From NCBI GenBank assembly GCA_035518375.1, contig DATIXQ010000141.1, forward strand, positions 46,867-110,866: a DNA stretch of 64,000 nucleotides, written 5' to 3'. A program made the position numbers and the translations under genes. The DNA is from DATJLY01 sp035518375. Its GTDB lineage: Bacteria > Pseudomonadota > Alphaproteobacteria > ATCC43930 > CGMCC-115725. Under the pieces are notes generated by a model. The model made no database searches, was not told the origin of the DNA, and saw only the letters and a list, made by a program, of their open reading frames with translations. Positions 27,440 to 35,685 of the stretch are shown piece by piece; position 1 is the stretch's first letter; each line of letters opens with the position of its first letter.

Positions 27440-28213
27440 TCAGACGACCCCGACGGTGCGGCCCAGCGCCTCGCCGATCGGCAGCCGCACGACGGTGTCG
27501 GCGAGGTCGTCGAGGTGGGTCGGCGCGCGGTTGACGATAGCAAGAGCGGCGCCGATTCGCTTGGCGGCTTCGGGGAACGAGGCGGCCGGGTAGACGACGA
27601 GCGAGGAGCCGATGGCGAGGAAGAGGTCGGCCGCGCGCGTCGCCGCCTCCGCGCGCGCCATCGCGTCCGTGGGCATGGCCTGGCCGAACGAGACGGTGGC
27701 GGTCTTGACGAACCCGCCGCAGTGCGCGCAGCGCGGGGCCGAGCCACTGGCCTCGAATTTCGGCCGCAGATCCGCGATTTCGTAACGCTCCGCGCAATCG
27801 AGACAGTGCGCATAGGTGGTGTTGCCGTGCAGCTCGACCACCTGACCGGGGGGGACACCCGATGCCTGGTGCAAGCCGTCGATGTTCTGGGTGATGACGG
27901 TCGCGACCTTGCCGCGCCGGACCAGCTCGGCCACGGCGCGATGCCCGCGATTCGGCCGGGCCGCGCGGAAGATCGCCTCGCTCTCGAAGCGGCGGCGCCA
28001 CGACTCGATTCGGGCAGCCTCCGACTCGAGAAAGCTGTCGAAATCGATCGGAACCTGTTTTGTCCACAGGCCGCCAGGGCTACGGAAGTCGGGAATGCCC
28101 GATTCGGTGCTGATGCCGGCACCGGTGAAGACGACGGCACGCCGCGCCGCCGTTATGAGGCGCGCCAGCGCCGCGAGCGACTCGTCGGCCGCGCCGTCCC
28201 GCTCCTCGCTCAT
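27440..28213 (-). CDS. Sir2-family NAD-dependent protein deacylase
   Basis: 257-aa sirtuin. Motifs: VVFTGAGISTESGIPDFRS near residue 27, TQNIDGLH near 110, ELHGN near 130 with the catalytic His, and the zinc cysteines CLDC and CAHC. Final strands AIGSSLVVYPA and AIVNRAPT are typical. Removes acyl groups from lysines using NAD. ATG at 28213 overlaps the stop of the upstream ACT-domain gene by four bases. The reductase gene starts 132 bases downstream in the same direction, so they may share transcripts. Confidence 0.93.
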   Translation of the reverse strand: MSEERDGAADESLAALARLITAARRAVVFTGAGISTESGIPDFRSPGGLWTKQVPIDFDSFLESEAARIESWRRRFESEAIFRAARPNRGHRAVAELVRRGKVATVITQNIDGLHQASGVPPGQVVELHGNTTYAHCLDCAERYEIADLRPKFEASGSAPRCAHCGGFVKTATVSFGQAMPTDAMARAEAATRAADLFLAIGSSLVVYPAASFPEAAKRIGAALAIVNRAPTHLDDLADTVVRLPIGEALGRTVGVV

Positions 28214-28749
28214 GGTGCCACCTCCGCGACACTTTCCGCGCGGCTCACGAGACCCATGCTGCCCGCGGTGTTGGCGACCGCGGCAAGGCAATAGGCCGCG
28301 CGCGCCGGCGGCAGCCAAACGAGGAAGCGCGTGACATAGCGGCCGCCTTCGTTCTCCGGCAGTTTCTGCGCGTCGAGCCGCACGATGTTGGCGCCGGACT
28401 GCGAGAAGATGTCGGCCAACCGCGCGATGAGGCCGAGCTGGTCGCCGCCCTCGACCTCAACCCGGTGGGTGATGCGGCCCGTCGGCCCGGGCACCGGGTC
28501 GAACGGGTAGGCGACGACGCGGATTTGCGCGCCCTCGAGCTCGGACAGGCCGACGAGGCCACGCTCGAGCGCGTCGGGCGCGAGCCCGGCCGGGAGTTCG
28601 CAGATCGAGGTGAACTCGGCGCCCTTGCCGAGCACGGCGAAGGTCGTGTCGCGCAGGTTGATGCCGAGCGCGAACATATGATCCGCGATGGCGGCGACGA
28701 GGCCGATCCGATCGCGACACAAAATCGACACGAGCGCGACCCCTTGCAT
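28210..28749 (-). CDS. Double ACT-domain protein, GcvR-like
   Basis: 179-aa protein with two ACT domains: ALVSILCRDRIGLVAAIADH near residue 5 and HRVEVEGGDQLGLIARLADI near residue 95. This is the layout of GcvR-type glycine-cleavage regulators and related amino-acid sensors. No DNA-binding domain, so any regulation would be through a partner or by ligand sensing. Sits 6 bases after the cNMP-binding patatin gene and overlaps the sirtuin gene; the trio looks like one transcription unit. Confidence 0.85.
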   Translation of the reverse strand: MQGVALVSILCRDRIGLVAAIADHMFALGINLRDTTFAVLGKGAEFTSICELPAGLAPDALERGLVGLSELEGAQIRVVAYPFDPVPGPTGRITHRVEVEGGDQLGLIARLADIFSQSGANIVRLDAQKLPENEGGRYVTRFLVWLPPARAAYCLAAVANTAGSMGLVSRAESVAEVAP

Positions 28750-28755
28750 CGCCTC

Positions 28756-30507
28756 CTACCAGTTGCGCGTCGGCGCTGCGGAGTAGAGCGCCTCCTTGAT
28801 CTCATCCATGTGCTCGACGGCGTAGGTGTATGCGTCTTCCATGGTCTTGCCGAGACCGCGCCAGTCGAGGAGACCGATCGAGCCGAGCGTCGGCTTCAGC
28901 AGCACGTCGGGCTTGAACCGCGCCGAGCCATAAGTCGCGGCCGCGTTGATCGTGGCGACCCGCCACAGCACCTGGAAGATCGACGGCCCCTGCGGCGCCG
29001 AGCGCCACGAGAAGCCGCGCGATTTCGGCTCGGATTTGGCGGTGAATGGCGTGTCGGAATGGATGTCGACGGCGATGATCGGCCCACGCCCGAGCGCGCG
29101 CATCACATCGACCGGCATGTTGTTGATGATGCCGCCATCGACATAGATCTGGCCGTCATTTATGAGCGGCGGAAAGATTCCGGGGATCGAGATCGAGGCG
29201 CGGATCCAGGTTGCGAGCCTGCCCTTGTCGTGGATCGCGGGGCCGCCCTTCGTAAGGTTCGCCGAAAGGCAGAAAAAGCCCAGCGGCAGATCCTCGATGT
29301 CGAGCCCGCCGAACCACTTGTCGAGCCAGGTGCCGATACGCCGGCCCGACAGGAGCGCCACCGTCGGAATGGTGAAATCGGTGAGCGGGCTGCGGCCGCT
29401 GAACGTGTCCTCGTAACATTGCAACATCTTATCGCGCGGCCATTCCGCGGCGACCATGCCGGCGACGATCGATCCGATGCTCGTGCCGCCGACGAGATCG
29501 ATCGGCACGCCGTGCTCTCTCAAGGCCCATATAATGCCATAATGCGCGACGCCGCGCGCGCCGCCGCCCGCGAGCACGAGGCCGATCGCGCGCCCTGTCA
29601 TCAGCCGCGCGAGCCGCTCGATATCCATATCGCTGCGGATGTGATGGTGCATCTTCGCATCGTGCAGCGCGAGCCAGCCCGCCGTACCGCGAATGGGCGC
29701 GTCCTTCTCCCATACAAGCGCGAGATCGAGCGGGCGGATTGTTTCCGGCGTGCTGTCGAAGCGCAGCGCGTCGAACAAATGCGGCGTCTGGCCGCCGCGC
29801 GCCACGAGCAGCAGCGAATCGGCCTGACGCAGGCACAACTGCGTCCACGGCGTCGGGCCAGGCTCGGAGACATAAACGACGAGATTGTGGCCGGCCTCGA
29901 GCTCGCGGAACCAGTCGAGCGAGCGTCCGGCCGCGATCTGGTGTGTGACGCAGACGACGGAATGGTACTTTGCGAGATTGGCAACGAGCTTCAGAGCGAA
30001 CGAGTCGATGTCGAGCTCGGGGTCGCTCGGGATGATCGCAAGCGAGCGCTCGAACGGCTTGGCTTGTCGGTCGCTCTGCGTTGCGCGCAGGCGGGTGATG
30101 AGCGTCTGCGTGATCGCGAGCAGCGCGCCCGGGTGGCGGTCGGCGAAATCTTCCCATTCCTTCTTGGCGATCGACAGCACCTCGGCGTCCCTGAGGCAGC
30201 GCACTGTCGCCGAGCGCGGCTCGCCGCTGATGAGGCCCATCTCGCCGACGGTCTCGCCCGGACCAATGCGGCCGACGAAGCGCTCGGGCCCGGAATCGCT
30301 CGCGACATAGACGCCAAGCGCGCCGCTCACGACGATGAAAAGTTCGTCGGACGGATCACCTTGTCGGATGAGCGTCTTGCCGCCGAGCGCGGTGAACCAG
30401 GTGAAGCTATCGGCGATTTCGACGAGTTGGTCTTCGGCGAGATAGGAGAACGGCGCGACTTTCGAGATCAGCGCGACCCACTGGTTTTCGACCGCTACAC
30501 GCGACAT
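28756..30507 (-). CDS. cNMP-binding patatin-like phospholipase (NTE/RssA type)
   Basis: 583 aa. Residues 1-130 are a cyclic-nucleotide-binding domain with the cassette TVGEMGLISGEPRSATV. A middle region of about 150 residues follows, and residues 300-500 are a patatin domain: LVLAGGGARGVAHYG, nucleophile elbow GGTSIGSI and Asp in YVDGGIINN. This matches the bacterial neuropathy-target-esterase/YchK-like group of regulated lysophospholipases. Its cassette motif closely resembles the one in the reductase fusion encoded about 1.4 kb downstream. First gene of the long minus-strand run; the start at 30507 precedes a 322-base divergent intergenic region. Confidence 0.9.
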   Translation of the reverse strand: MSRVAVENQWVALISKVAPFSYLAEDQLVEIADSFTWFTALGGKTLIRQGDPSDELFIVVSGALGVYVASDSGPERFVGRIGPGETVGEMGLISGEPRSATVRCLRDAEVLSIAKKEWEDFADRHPGALLAITQTLITRLRATQSDRQAKPFERSLAIIPSDPELDIDSFALKLVANLAKYHSVVCVTHQIAAGRSLDWFRELEAGHNLVVYVSEPGPTPWTQLCLRQADSLLLVARGGQTPHLFDALRFDSTPETIRPLDLALVWEKDAPIRGTAGWLALHDAKMHHHIRSDMDIERLARLMTGRAIGLVLAGGGARGVAHYGIIWALREHGVPIDLVGGTSIGSIVAGMVAAEWPRDKMLQCYEDTFSGRSPLTDFTIPTVALLSGRRIGTWLDKWFGGLDIEDLPLGFFCLSANLTKGGPAIHDKGRLATWIRASISIPGIFPPLINDGQIYVDGGIINNMPVDVMRALGRGPIIAVDIHSDTPFTAKSEPKSRGFSWRSAPQGPSIFQVLWRVATINAAATYGSARFKPDVLLKPTLGSIGLLDWRGLGKTMEDAYTYAVEHMDEIKEALYSAAPTRNW

Positions 30508-30631
30508 GCGTTCAGAACTCGACCACCATCATCGGGCGCCCCTCTCGTTGTCCCCGCTTTATCCCGAGTCGCGCGTTAACGATATCATAGCGCGCTTTCG
30601 CCGCTCAAGGCGTGCGCCGCGCTGACGCAAG

Positions 30632-30652
30632 CGAGCGTTCGCCGAACGCTCG
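30632..30652. promoter_or_regulatory. Perfect 21-base palindrome, possible operator
   Basis: CGAGCGTTCG at 30632-30641, a single C at 30642, and its exact reverse complement CGAACGCTCG at 30643-30652. With a one-base centre it is unlikely to act as an RNA hairpin, so a binding site for a dimeric regulator is the better guess. It lies about 125 bases before the minus-strand gene start and 178 bases before the plus-strand start. Confidence 0.5.
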
Positions 30653-30706
30653 GATTCCGCAACGATATCAATGGCTGCACGGCCGGCAATAAAGATTTAC
30701 GCATTG

Positions 30707-30735
30707 TTGACAGCGGCCTTTTTCAGTGCAATCCT
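30707..30735 (+). promoter_or_regulatory. Possible promoter for the small exported protein
   Basis: TTGACA at 30707-30712 matches the -35 consensus exactly. The -10 candidate AATCCT at 30730-30735 after 17 bases is weak. The start codon is 95 bases downstream of it. Confidence 0.35.
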
Positions 30736-30829
30736 CGCGTTTGGGGGACCGATGCGGTTGGGGGGTTCTTTCCGAAGTCTTCCAAGCCACGCCTCCAGCG
30801 GACTGAGCACAATAAGGGAGATTTCACCG

Positions 30830-31240
30830 ATGGCGCGAGTCTTGCCGATTCTCACTGGTGTCGCCGCAGTGGTGGCCATGGCGTACGTCGTGCCCGCGCA
30901 CGCCGCAGGCCCGTACGATGGCAATTGGGTCCTCGATGCACCGCCGGCTGGCGGCGCGATCGGGTCCGAGGGCCAATATACCTGCCCGGCGATCCGTATT
31001 CCGTTCACCGTCAACAACGGCCAGGTCGTTGGCGATCTGCATCGCACCGCGACAGGCACGATCGAAGCTGGCAAGTCGTCGAATTCGTCGCCGCTTAGCG
31101 GCTCCGTCAATGCGGACGGTTCGGCGTCGGTCAGCTGGCAGAACTTCCATGTCACCGGCAAGCTGAGCGGCAGTTCCGGCGCGGCGAGCTGGGCCGGCGA
31201 ATGCGGACCCCGCACCGGCACGATCACCAAGGTTCAGTAA
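30830..31240 (+). CDS. Small exported protein of unknown function
   Basis: 136 aa with a signal peptide (MARVLPILTGVAAVVAMAYV, cut after AHA). The mature part opens GPYDGNWVLDAPPAGGA and is rich in Gly, Ser and Thr, with two cysteines (TCPAI and GECGPR) that could pair. The pattern NNGQVVGDL, SGSVNADGSASVSW, KLSGSSGAASW suggests a small beta-sandwich. Similar secreted proteins are common in Alphaproteobacteria but I know no function. An AAGGGAG lies 9 bases before the ATG. A strong hairpin follows the stop. Confidence 0.75.
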   Translation: MARVLPILTGVAAVVAMAYVVPAHAAGPYDGNWVLDAPPAGGAIGSEGQYTCPAIRIPFTVNNGQVVGDLHRTATGTIEAGKSSNSSPLSGSVNADGSASVSWQNFHVTGKLSGSSGAASWAGECGPRTGTITKVQ

Positions 31241-31264
31241 TCGCTTTCGAGAGCCCCCAATCGC

Positions 31265-31294
31265 GGCACGAGCGGCACCAGCGCCGCTCGTGCC
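31265..31294 (+). terminator. Strong GC hairpin after the small exported protein gene
   Basis: A perfect 12-base stem, GGCACGAGCGGC (31265-31276) and GCCGCTCGTGCC (31283-31294), with a six-base loop, 25 bases after the stop codon. No U-tract follows, so it may be a weak or factor-assisted terminator, or a 3' stabiliser. Confidence 0.5.
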
Positions 31295-31396
31295 AGTGGG
31301 CGCCCTCCTTCACAAACTTCAGGTCGCCGACATAAGTCCGCACGTTGGCCCACTGCGGCAACGACGTGGGGCTTTTTGCTGTCTATGGGCTGAGCC

Positions 31397-32179
31397 ATGC
31401 GCGAGAACCGGGTAAGGCAGATTTGGGCAGCGAGCGGCACCGTCCTGAACGGCTGGTGCGCCATCCCGAGCGGCTTCTCCGCCGAGCTGATGGCCCAACT
31501 CGGCTGGGACTCAATTGTCATCGATGCGCAGCACGGCCTCGTCGGCTATGGCGACATGGTGGCGATGCTGCAGGGAATCTCGACGACCGCGGTGACGCCG
31601 CTCGTGCGCGTACCGTGGAACGATCCCGCCGAGATCATGAAGGCGCTCGACGCCGGCGCCTACGGCATCATCTGTCCGATGATCAACAGCCGCGCCGAAT
31701 GCCAGGCGTTCGTGGGCGCGTGCCGCTATGCGCCCAAGGGCTATCGCAGTTCCGGCCCCGTGCGCGCCGCGCTCTATGGCGGCGCCGACTACACGGCGAA
31801 GGCGAACGAGACAATCGTCGCCATGGCCATGATCGAGACGCGCGAGGCATTGGGCGCGCTCGACGCCATCATGTCGACGCCCGATCTCGACGCCGTCTAT
31901 GTCGGCCCCTCGGATCTCTCGGTGACGCTGGGGCTGCCGCACGGGCTTGACCGCAGCGAAGACGTGGTGCTGCGCGCGCTCGCAGATATCCTCGCCGCCT
32001 GCCGCCGGCATCACATCAAGGCCGGGATTCACACCGGCAGCGCGGCTTACGCCAAGCGCATGGTCGAGATGGGCTTCGACTTCGTGACGCTGATGAGCGA
32101 CGCGCGCTTCCTCACGCTCGCCGGTAGCGAGATCGCACGCGAGATGCGCGCCGCGATCGCGGCCCAGAAGAAGACGTGA
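31397..32179 (+). CDS. HpcH/HpaI-family aldolase
   Basis: Class II metal-dependent aldolase, 260 aa, cleaving hydroxy-oxo-acids to pyruvate or glyoxylate plus an aldehyde. Motifs: VIDAQHGLVG with the catalytic His near residue 46, PLVRVPW, metal ligands Glu in AMIETREALG near 144 and Asp in VGPSDLS near 171. Members act at the end of aromatic meta-cleavage routes (4-hydroxyphenylacetate, catechols), and the surrounding genes support that setting, but the substrate cannot be read from sequence. Its stop overlaps the start of an amidohydrolase gene by four bases. Confidence 0.88.
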   Translation: MRENRVRQIWAASGTVLNGWCAIPSGFSAELMAQLGWDSIVIDAQHGLVGYGDMVAMLQGISTTAVTPLVRVPWNDPAEIMKALDAGAYGIICPMINSRAECQAFVGACRYAPKGYRSSGPVRAALYGGADYTAKANETIVAMAMIETREALGALDAIMSTPDLDAVYVGPSDLSVTLGLPHGLDRSEDVVLRALADILAACRRHHIKAGIHTGSAAYAKRMVEMGFDFVTLMSDARFLTLAGSEIAREMRAAIAAQKKT

Positions 32180-33135
32180 GCGAGACGGCGCCGGCGCGGC
32201 GCATCGACGTCCACTTTCATATCATTCCGCCGTTCTATCGCGATGCCGCCTATGCTGCAGGCGCAGGGCCGGCGTTGGGGCGTTTCCCCGAGTTCTCGCC
32301 CGAGCTCGCACTCGATCTCATGGACCGGAGCGGCATCGAGCTGGCGCTCACCTCCGTTTCGCAGCCGGGCGTGCAATTTGCGATGCCCTCGGCGGCGCGC
32401 GAGCTCGCACGCCGCTGCAACGACTATGCGGCCGAGCTTGCGGCGCGACGGCCCGAACGCTTCGGCGCCTTCGCGCTCGTGCCGATGCACGAGATCGACG
32501 ACGCCTTGGCTGAAATCGCCTACGCCTACGACATGCTCGGCTTCGCGGGCGTGTGCCTCTTCGCGAGCTACGGCGCCAAGTTCCTGGGCGACCCACGTTT
32601 CGAGCCCGTTCTTGCGGCGCTCGACGCGCGCGCGGCGGTCGTGTTCGTGCACCCGGCCTACCATCCGTCGAGCAAGGCGATCGAGCTGGCGTGGCCCGGC
32701 TTCATGATGGAGTTTCTGTTCGACACGACGCGCGCGGCGGTGAACTTGCTGTTCTCGGGCGCACTCGAGCGCTTTCCGCGCATCCGCTTCATCCTGGCGC
32801 ACGCGGGCGGGCTCGTCCCGTACTTCGCGTGGCGGCTTTCGGTTTCGCCGATGGTCGATCCGCGCTTGCCGCAATGGCCGCGCGAGAAGGTCCTCGAAGG
32901 GCTCCGCCACTTCTGGTACGACACCGCGCTCTCGCCCGGAGCGCAGACCATGGGCGCGCTCAAAACGGTCGCGGCGCCCGAGCGCATCCTGTTCGGCAGC
33001 GACTGGCCCTACGCCAACTCACGCGTTCTCAGCGTCGCGATTTCCGAGCACGAGGCACCGGTTCTCCACACGCCAGCCGAGCGCGCGGCGATTGATCGCG
33101 GCAACGCGCTCGCGCTCTTCCCGCGTTACGCGTAA
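32176..33135 (+). CDS. Amidohydrolase-family protein (ACMSD-like decarboxylase type)
   Basis: 319-aa TIM-barrel metalloenzyme of the amidohydrolase-2 group, which includes ACMSD and 5-carboxyvanillate or resorcylate decarboxylases. Metal motifs: DVHFH near residue 11, a His in FVHPAYHP, LAHAGG near 210 and the Asp in FGSDWPY near 275. GTG start at 32176 in a GTGA overlap with the aldolase gene, so the two are coupled. Likely hydrolysis or decarboxylation of an aromatic-ring intermediate; substrate unknown. Confidence 0.87.
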   Translation: MSETAPARRIDVHFHIIPPFYRDAAYAAGAGPALGRFPEFSPELALDLMDRSGIELALTSVSQPGVQFAMPSAARELARRCNDYAAELAARRPERFGAFALVPMHEIDDALAEIAYAYDMLGFAGVCLFASYGAKFLGDPRFEPVLAALDARAAVVFVHPAYHPSSKAIELAWPGFMMEFLFDTTRAAVNLLFSGALERFPRIRFILAHAGGLVPYFAWRLSVSPMVDPRLPQWPREKVLEGLRHFWYDTALSPGAQTMGALKTVAAPERILFGSDWPYANSRVLSVAISEHEAPVLHTPAERAAIDRGNALALFPRYA

Positions 33136-33138
33136 CGC

Positions 33139-34113
33139 TCAGGCATCAAGGACGAGCTTCGTCCCGCTCTTGAGGCGGGAGACGCAGATACAAAGCTGCT
33201 CCTTGCGCTCGTCCGGCTGAAGATAGTGATCGCGATGCTCGATCGCGCCATCGGTCTCGAGCACCGGCAGCGGACAGAAACCGCATTCGCCGCGGCCGCA
33301 ATAGAACTGCGCGTGATAGCCTTCGCTGAGCAGCGTCTCGAGGATGCTTGCCTCGGGCGGCACGAAGGTGGTGATGCCCGACTGACGCAGCTCGACCTCG
33401 AACCCGATGTTCGTCGACGGCACGGGCGGCGCCGGCGGATCGAAGCTTTGCTGCAGGATCTGCATGCGCGACAGACCGTTATCGAGCGCCGAGGCGGCGA
33501 GCGCCTTCACCAGCGGGCGCTGGCCACAGATATAGACCTCGGCCGGATATCCGAGCGCGCCGAACACCGCATCGAGATCGAGCTTGCCGCCTTCGAAATG
33601 GAAATGCGCACGCTCGCCCGCGAGCCGCGCGATCTCCTCGCGATAAGCCATCTCGGCGGCATCGGGACCGGCATAGTGAAGCTGGAACGGAATGCCGCGC
33701 CGCACGAGCACGCGCACCATGGCATAGATCGGCGCGATGCCGATGCCGCCTGCAACGAGCACGCGGTCGGCCTCGTGCAAATTGAGCTGGAACTCGTTGC
33801 GGGGCGCGGCAATCGAGAGCATGCCCCCGACCGCAACCTCATCGTGCAGATAGCGCGAGCCGCCGCGGCCTTCGGGCTGACGCTCGACCGCGATGCGATA
33901 GCGGTTCGGCGGATCGTCCTCGCTCTCGCTGCCGCCAATGAGCGAGTAGGCGCGCGGCTCGATCGCACCGCCGGGCAGCGGCACATCGATCTCGATATGC
34001 GCGCCCGGCGTCCACGGCGGCAGCTCCGCGCCATCGGCTGACTCGAGCACGAGTTCGCGGATAGACGGCGTCAGCTGACACGCTTCCTTCACGACGACCG
34101 CGATGGCGCCCAT
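33139..34113 (-). CDS. PDR/VanB-family oxygenase reductase
   Basis: 324-aa electron-transfer reductase for Rieske oxygenases or demethylases. FMN/FAD domain with the RAYSLIGG motif near residue 54, NAD domain near 110-215 (VLVAGGIGIAPIYAMVRVL), C-terminal plant-type [2Fe-2S] domain with CGRGECGFC near 270 and a final CICVSRL Cys. Similar to vanillate demethylase reductase. No oxygenase partner gene lies next to it. The Shine-Dalgarno GGAGG precedes the ATG. Converges on the amidohydrolase gene with 3 bases between stops. Confidence 0.9.
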   Translation of the reverse strand: MGAIAVVVKEACQLTPSIRELVLESADGAELPPWTPGAHIEIDVPLPGGAIEPRAYSLIGGSESEDDPPNRYRIAVERQPEGRGGSRYLHDEVAVGGMLSIAAPRNEFQLNLHEADRVLVAGGIGIAPIYAMVRVLVRRGIPFQLHYAGPDAAEMAYREEIARLAGERAHFHFEGGKLDLDAVFGALGYPAEVYICGQRPLVKALAASALDNGLSRMQILQQSFDPPAPPVPSTNIGFEVELRQSGITTFVPPEASILETLLSEGYHAQFYCGRGECGFCPLPVLETDGAIEHRDHYLQPDERKEQLCICVSRLKSGTKLVLDA

Positions 34114-34172
34114 GAACGATCCTCCTTCATGCCGCCGATCATACGAGACCGCGGCCTACGCGCGAAGCACCG

Positions 34173-34724
34173 CTACAGTTTTTTGAGCGGCGTCGCCGGC
34201 GGCTGCGCCGGCTGCACGTCGAACGCGATCGCGGTGAGCGACACGGTCGAGAAGTGCCCGACGATCGCCACGAGCTCTACGAGCTGATCCTGCCCGAGCC
34301 GGTCGAGCGCACGCTTGTAGGTCCCCTCAGACAAGGTCCGCCGCCCGAGCAACTCGCTCGCGACCTGGTAGGCCGCCTCTTCGTCAAGATCGGTGAAGGA
34401 CGGGGTCTTGCCCTCGCCGATCGCCGTCACCATCGCTTGCGACAGCCCGGCCTCGAGCGCACGCGGCACTTGCGCACTCCAGGGATAGTCGGCGCCCCAA
34501 TGCCGCACCGACATGAGCACGCCGATCATCCTGAGCTTCGGCGGAAGGATCGAGCCGTCGCGGAAATAGTCGGACAGTTCGAGGATGCGCGCACACAAGG
34601 GCGGGCGATGGATCCAGGCGGAATAAGGTCCGCCGATCTGCGGCCGGCCGATCGACTTCTTGACCCGCTCTGCGACCGAGTTCTGCTCCGACGTCATTTG
34701 CGCCGGTACCGCGATGCGCGCCAT
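34173..34724 (-). CDS. Carboxymuconolactone decarboxylase-like protein
   Basis: 183-aa AhpD/CMD-fold protein. The helical core PPKLRMIGVLMSVRHWGADYPWSAQVPRALEAGL is the usual CMD motif but lacks the CxxC of AhpD, so a peroxidase role is unlikely. Start taken at ATG 34724 (MARIAVPAQM); the longer in-frame reading upstream lies antisense to the FAH gene. Divergent from the next gene. A related protein is encoded at 59142-59741. Role in the local catabolic pathway unknown. Confidence 0.82.
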   Translation of the reverse strand: MARIAVPAQMTSEQNSVAERVKKSIGRPQIGGPYSAWIHRPPLCARILELSDYFRDGSILPPKLRMIGVLMSVRHWGADYPWSAQVPRALEAGLSQAMVTAIGEGKTPSFTDLDEEAAYQVASELLGRRTLSEGTYKRALDRLGQDQLVELVAIVGHFSTVSLTAIAFDVQPAQPPATPLKKL

Positions 34725-34803
34725 GGCTCCCTCCAGCTTCTCAATTCCTCGGGCTATGATAGGGTCACCGCACCCCGATGGGAAACAGCATGGTTGGGCC
34801 GCT

Positions 34804-35685
34804 GTGAGACTGGCGCTTGCGCATCTTCCCTCGCCCTTTCTCGCGGCGCCGCGCGTCATCGCGAGCGGCGCCAACGGCCGCTGGCATGATTGCGCGCAAG
34901 TGTTGCCGGCGGCGCACGACCTCGGCGCGGTTCTCGCCGCCGTGTCGGCGCTGAGCGGCGCCGGTCGGCAAAAACTCGAGCGCACGCTCGACGGCCTCGC
35001 GGACGGTATCGATGTGCCGTCGCTCCTGAAGCCGATCGAGCCATTGGGCAAGATCCTCCTGACCGAAGGATCGGTGGCACTCGCGCGCTCGAACGATCAG
35101 CGTCCCGCCAAGATGGTCGTGGGCTTCTCCAAGTTCGCGACATCGCTCGCCGATCCCGAGGCCACGCTGCACCTCGCCGGAGCCGGCGTCCGCTACGACG
35201 TCGAAGCGGCGCTCGCCGCCGTTATCGGCCGCCCGGCAAGCCGCCTGACGCAGAAGGAGGCCGCGCGCGCCATCGTCGGCTTCACGCTGATGGCGGAAAT
35301 CACAGAGCGCGACATGTTCGAGGCCGAGGCGCGCACCAACAACAGCCTCTTCGCCAAGAACTGCCCCGGCCTCACGCCGCTTGGCCCGGCAATCTGGATC
35401 GGCGGCGCGTCCGAGCTCGACCCCGCCGCGGAGGTGACGCTCAGCGTCAATGGCGCCGTCCGCCAGCGCTTCAAGCCGGCGGATTTCGCGCACGGCATCG
35501 AGACAGCACTGCGCGCCTGGTCGCGCGTCGTGCTGGCGCCCGGCGACATGGTGGCGCTCGGCGCCGCGATTTCGCGGCCGCGGGCCGGCAACGAGGTCGA
35601 TTCGCCGATCCCGCTCGCGGCCGGTGATTTGATCGAAGTGGCCCACCCGCAGGTGGGCGTCCTGCGCGCGAGGATATCGCTATGA
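34804..35685 (+). CDS. Fumarylacetoacetate-hydrolase-family protein
   Basis: 293 aa, FAH fold. Recognisable parts: LLKPIEPLGKILLTEGSVAL, VRYDVEAALAAVIGR (Glu of the metal site), GFTLMAEITERDM, and SPIPLAAGDLIEVAHPQVG at the end. The motif NCPGLTPLGPAIWIGG stands where ring-fission hydrolases have their D-x-x-PLGP loop. Start taken at GTG 34804 (RLALAHLPSP); an ATG at 34756 is possible. Its stop overlaps the next FAH gene by four bases, so two different FAH-family proteins are made together and may form a heteromer or act in sequence. Confidence 0.8.
   Translation: MRLALAHLPSPFLAAPRVIASGANGRWHDCAQVLPAAHDLGAVLAAVSALSGAGRQKLERTLDGLADGIDVPSLLKPIEPLGKILLTEGSVALARSNDQRPAKMVVGFSKFATSLADPEATLHLAGAGVRYDVEAALAAVIGRPASRLTQKEAARAIVGFTLMAEITERDMFEAEARTNNSLFAKNCPGLTPLGPAIWIGGASELDPAAEVTLSVNGAVRQRFKPADFAHGIETALRAWSRVVLAPGDMVALGAAISRPRAGNEVDSPIPLAAGDLIEVAHPQVGVLRARISL

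Larger units (their letters stand above)
30508..30829. other. Divergent intergenic region, no gene
   Basis: This 322-base gap separates the cNMP-patatin gene (minus) from a small exported protein (plus). It contains a perfect 21-base palindrome at 30632-30652, two copies of AACGATATCA (30579-30588 and 30661-30670), the first flanked by GCGCG and CGCGC, and a possible promoter at 30707-30735. An open frame starting at 30671 runs into the downstream gene but has no good Shine-Dalgarno sequence and is not called. Confidence 0.6.

Noticed and set aside
30671..30829. N-terminal extension of the small exported protein
   Set aside because: ATG 30830 has a good AAGGGAG site and gives a proper signal peptide; the extension would bury it.
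34387..35646. Longer minus-strand reading of the CMD-like protein and frames opposite the FAH gene
   Set aside because: The CMD fold begins after ATG 34724; upstream sequence is antisense to a well-supported FAH gene.
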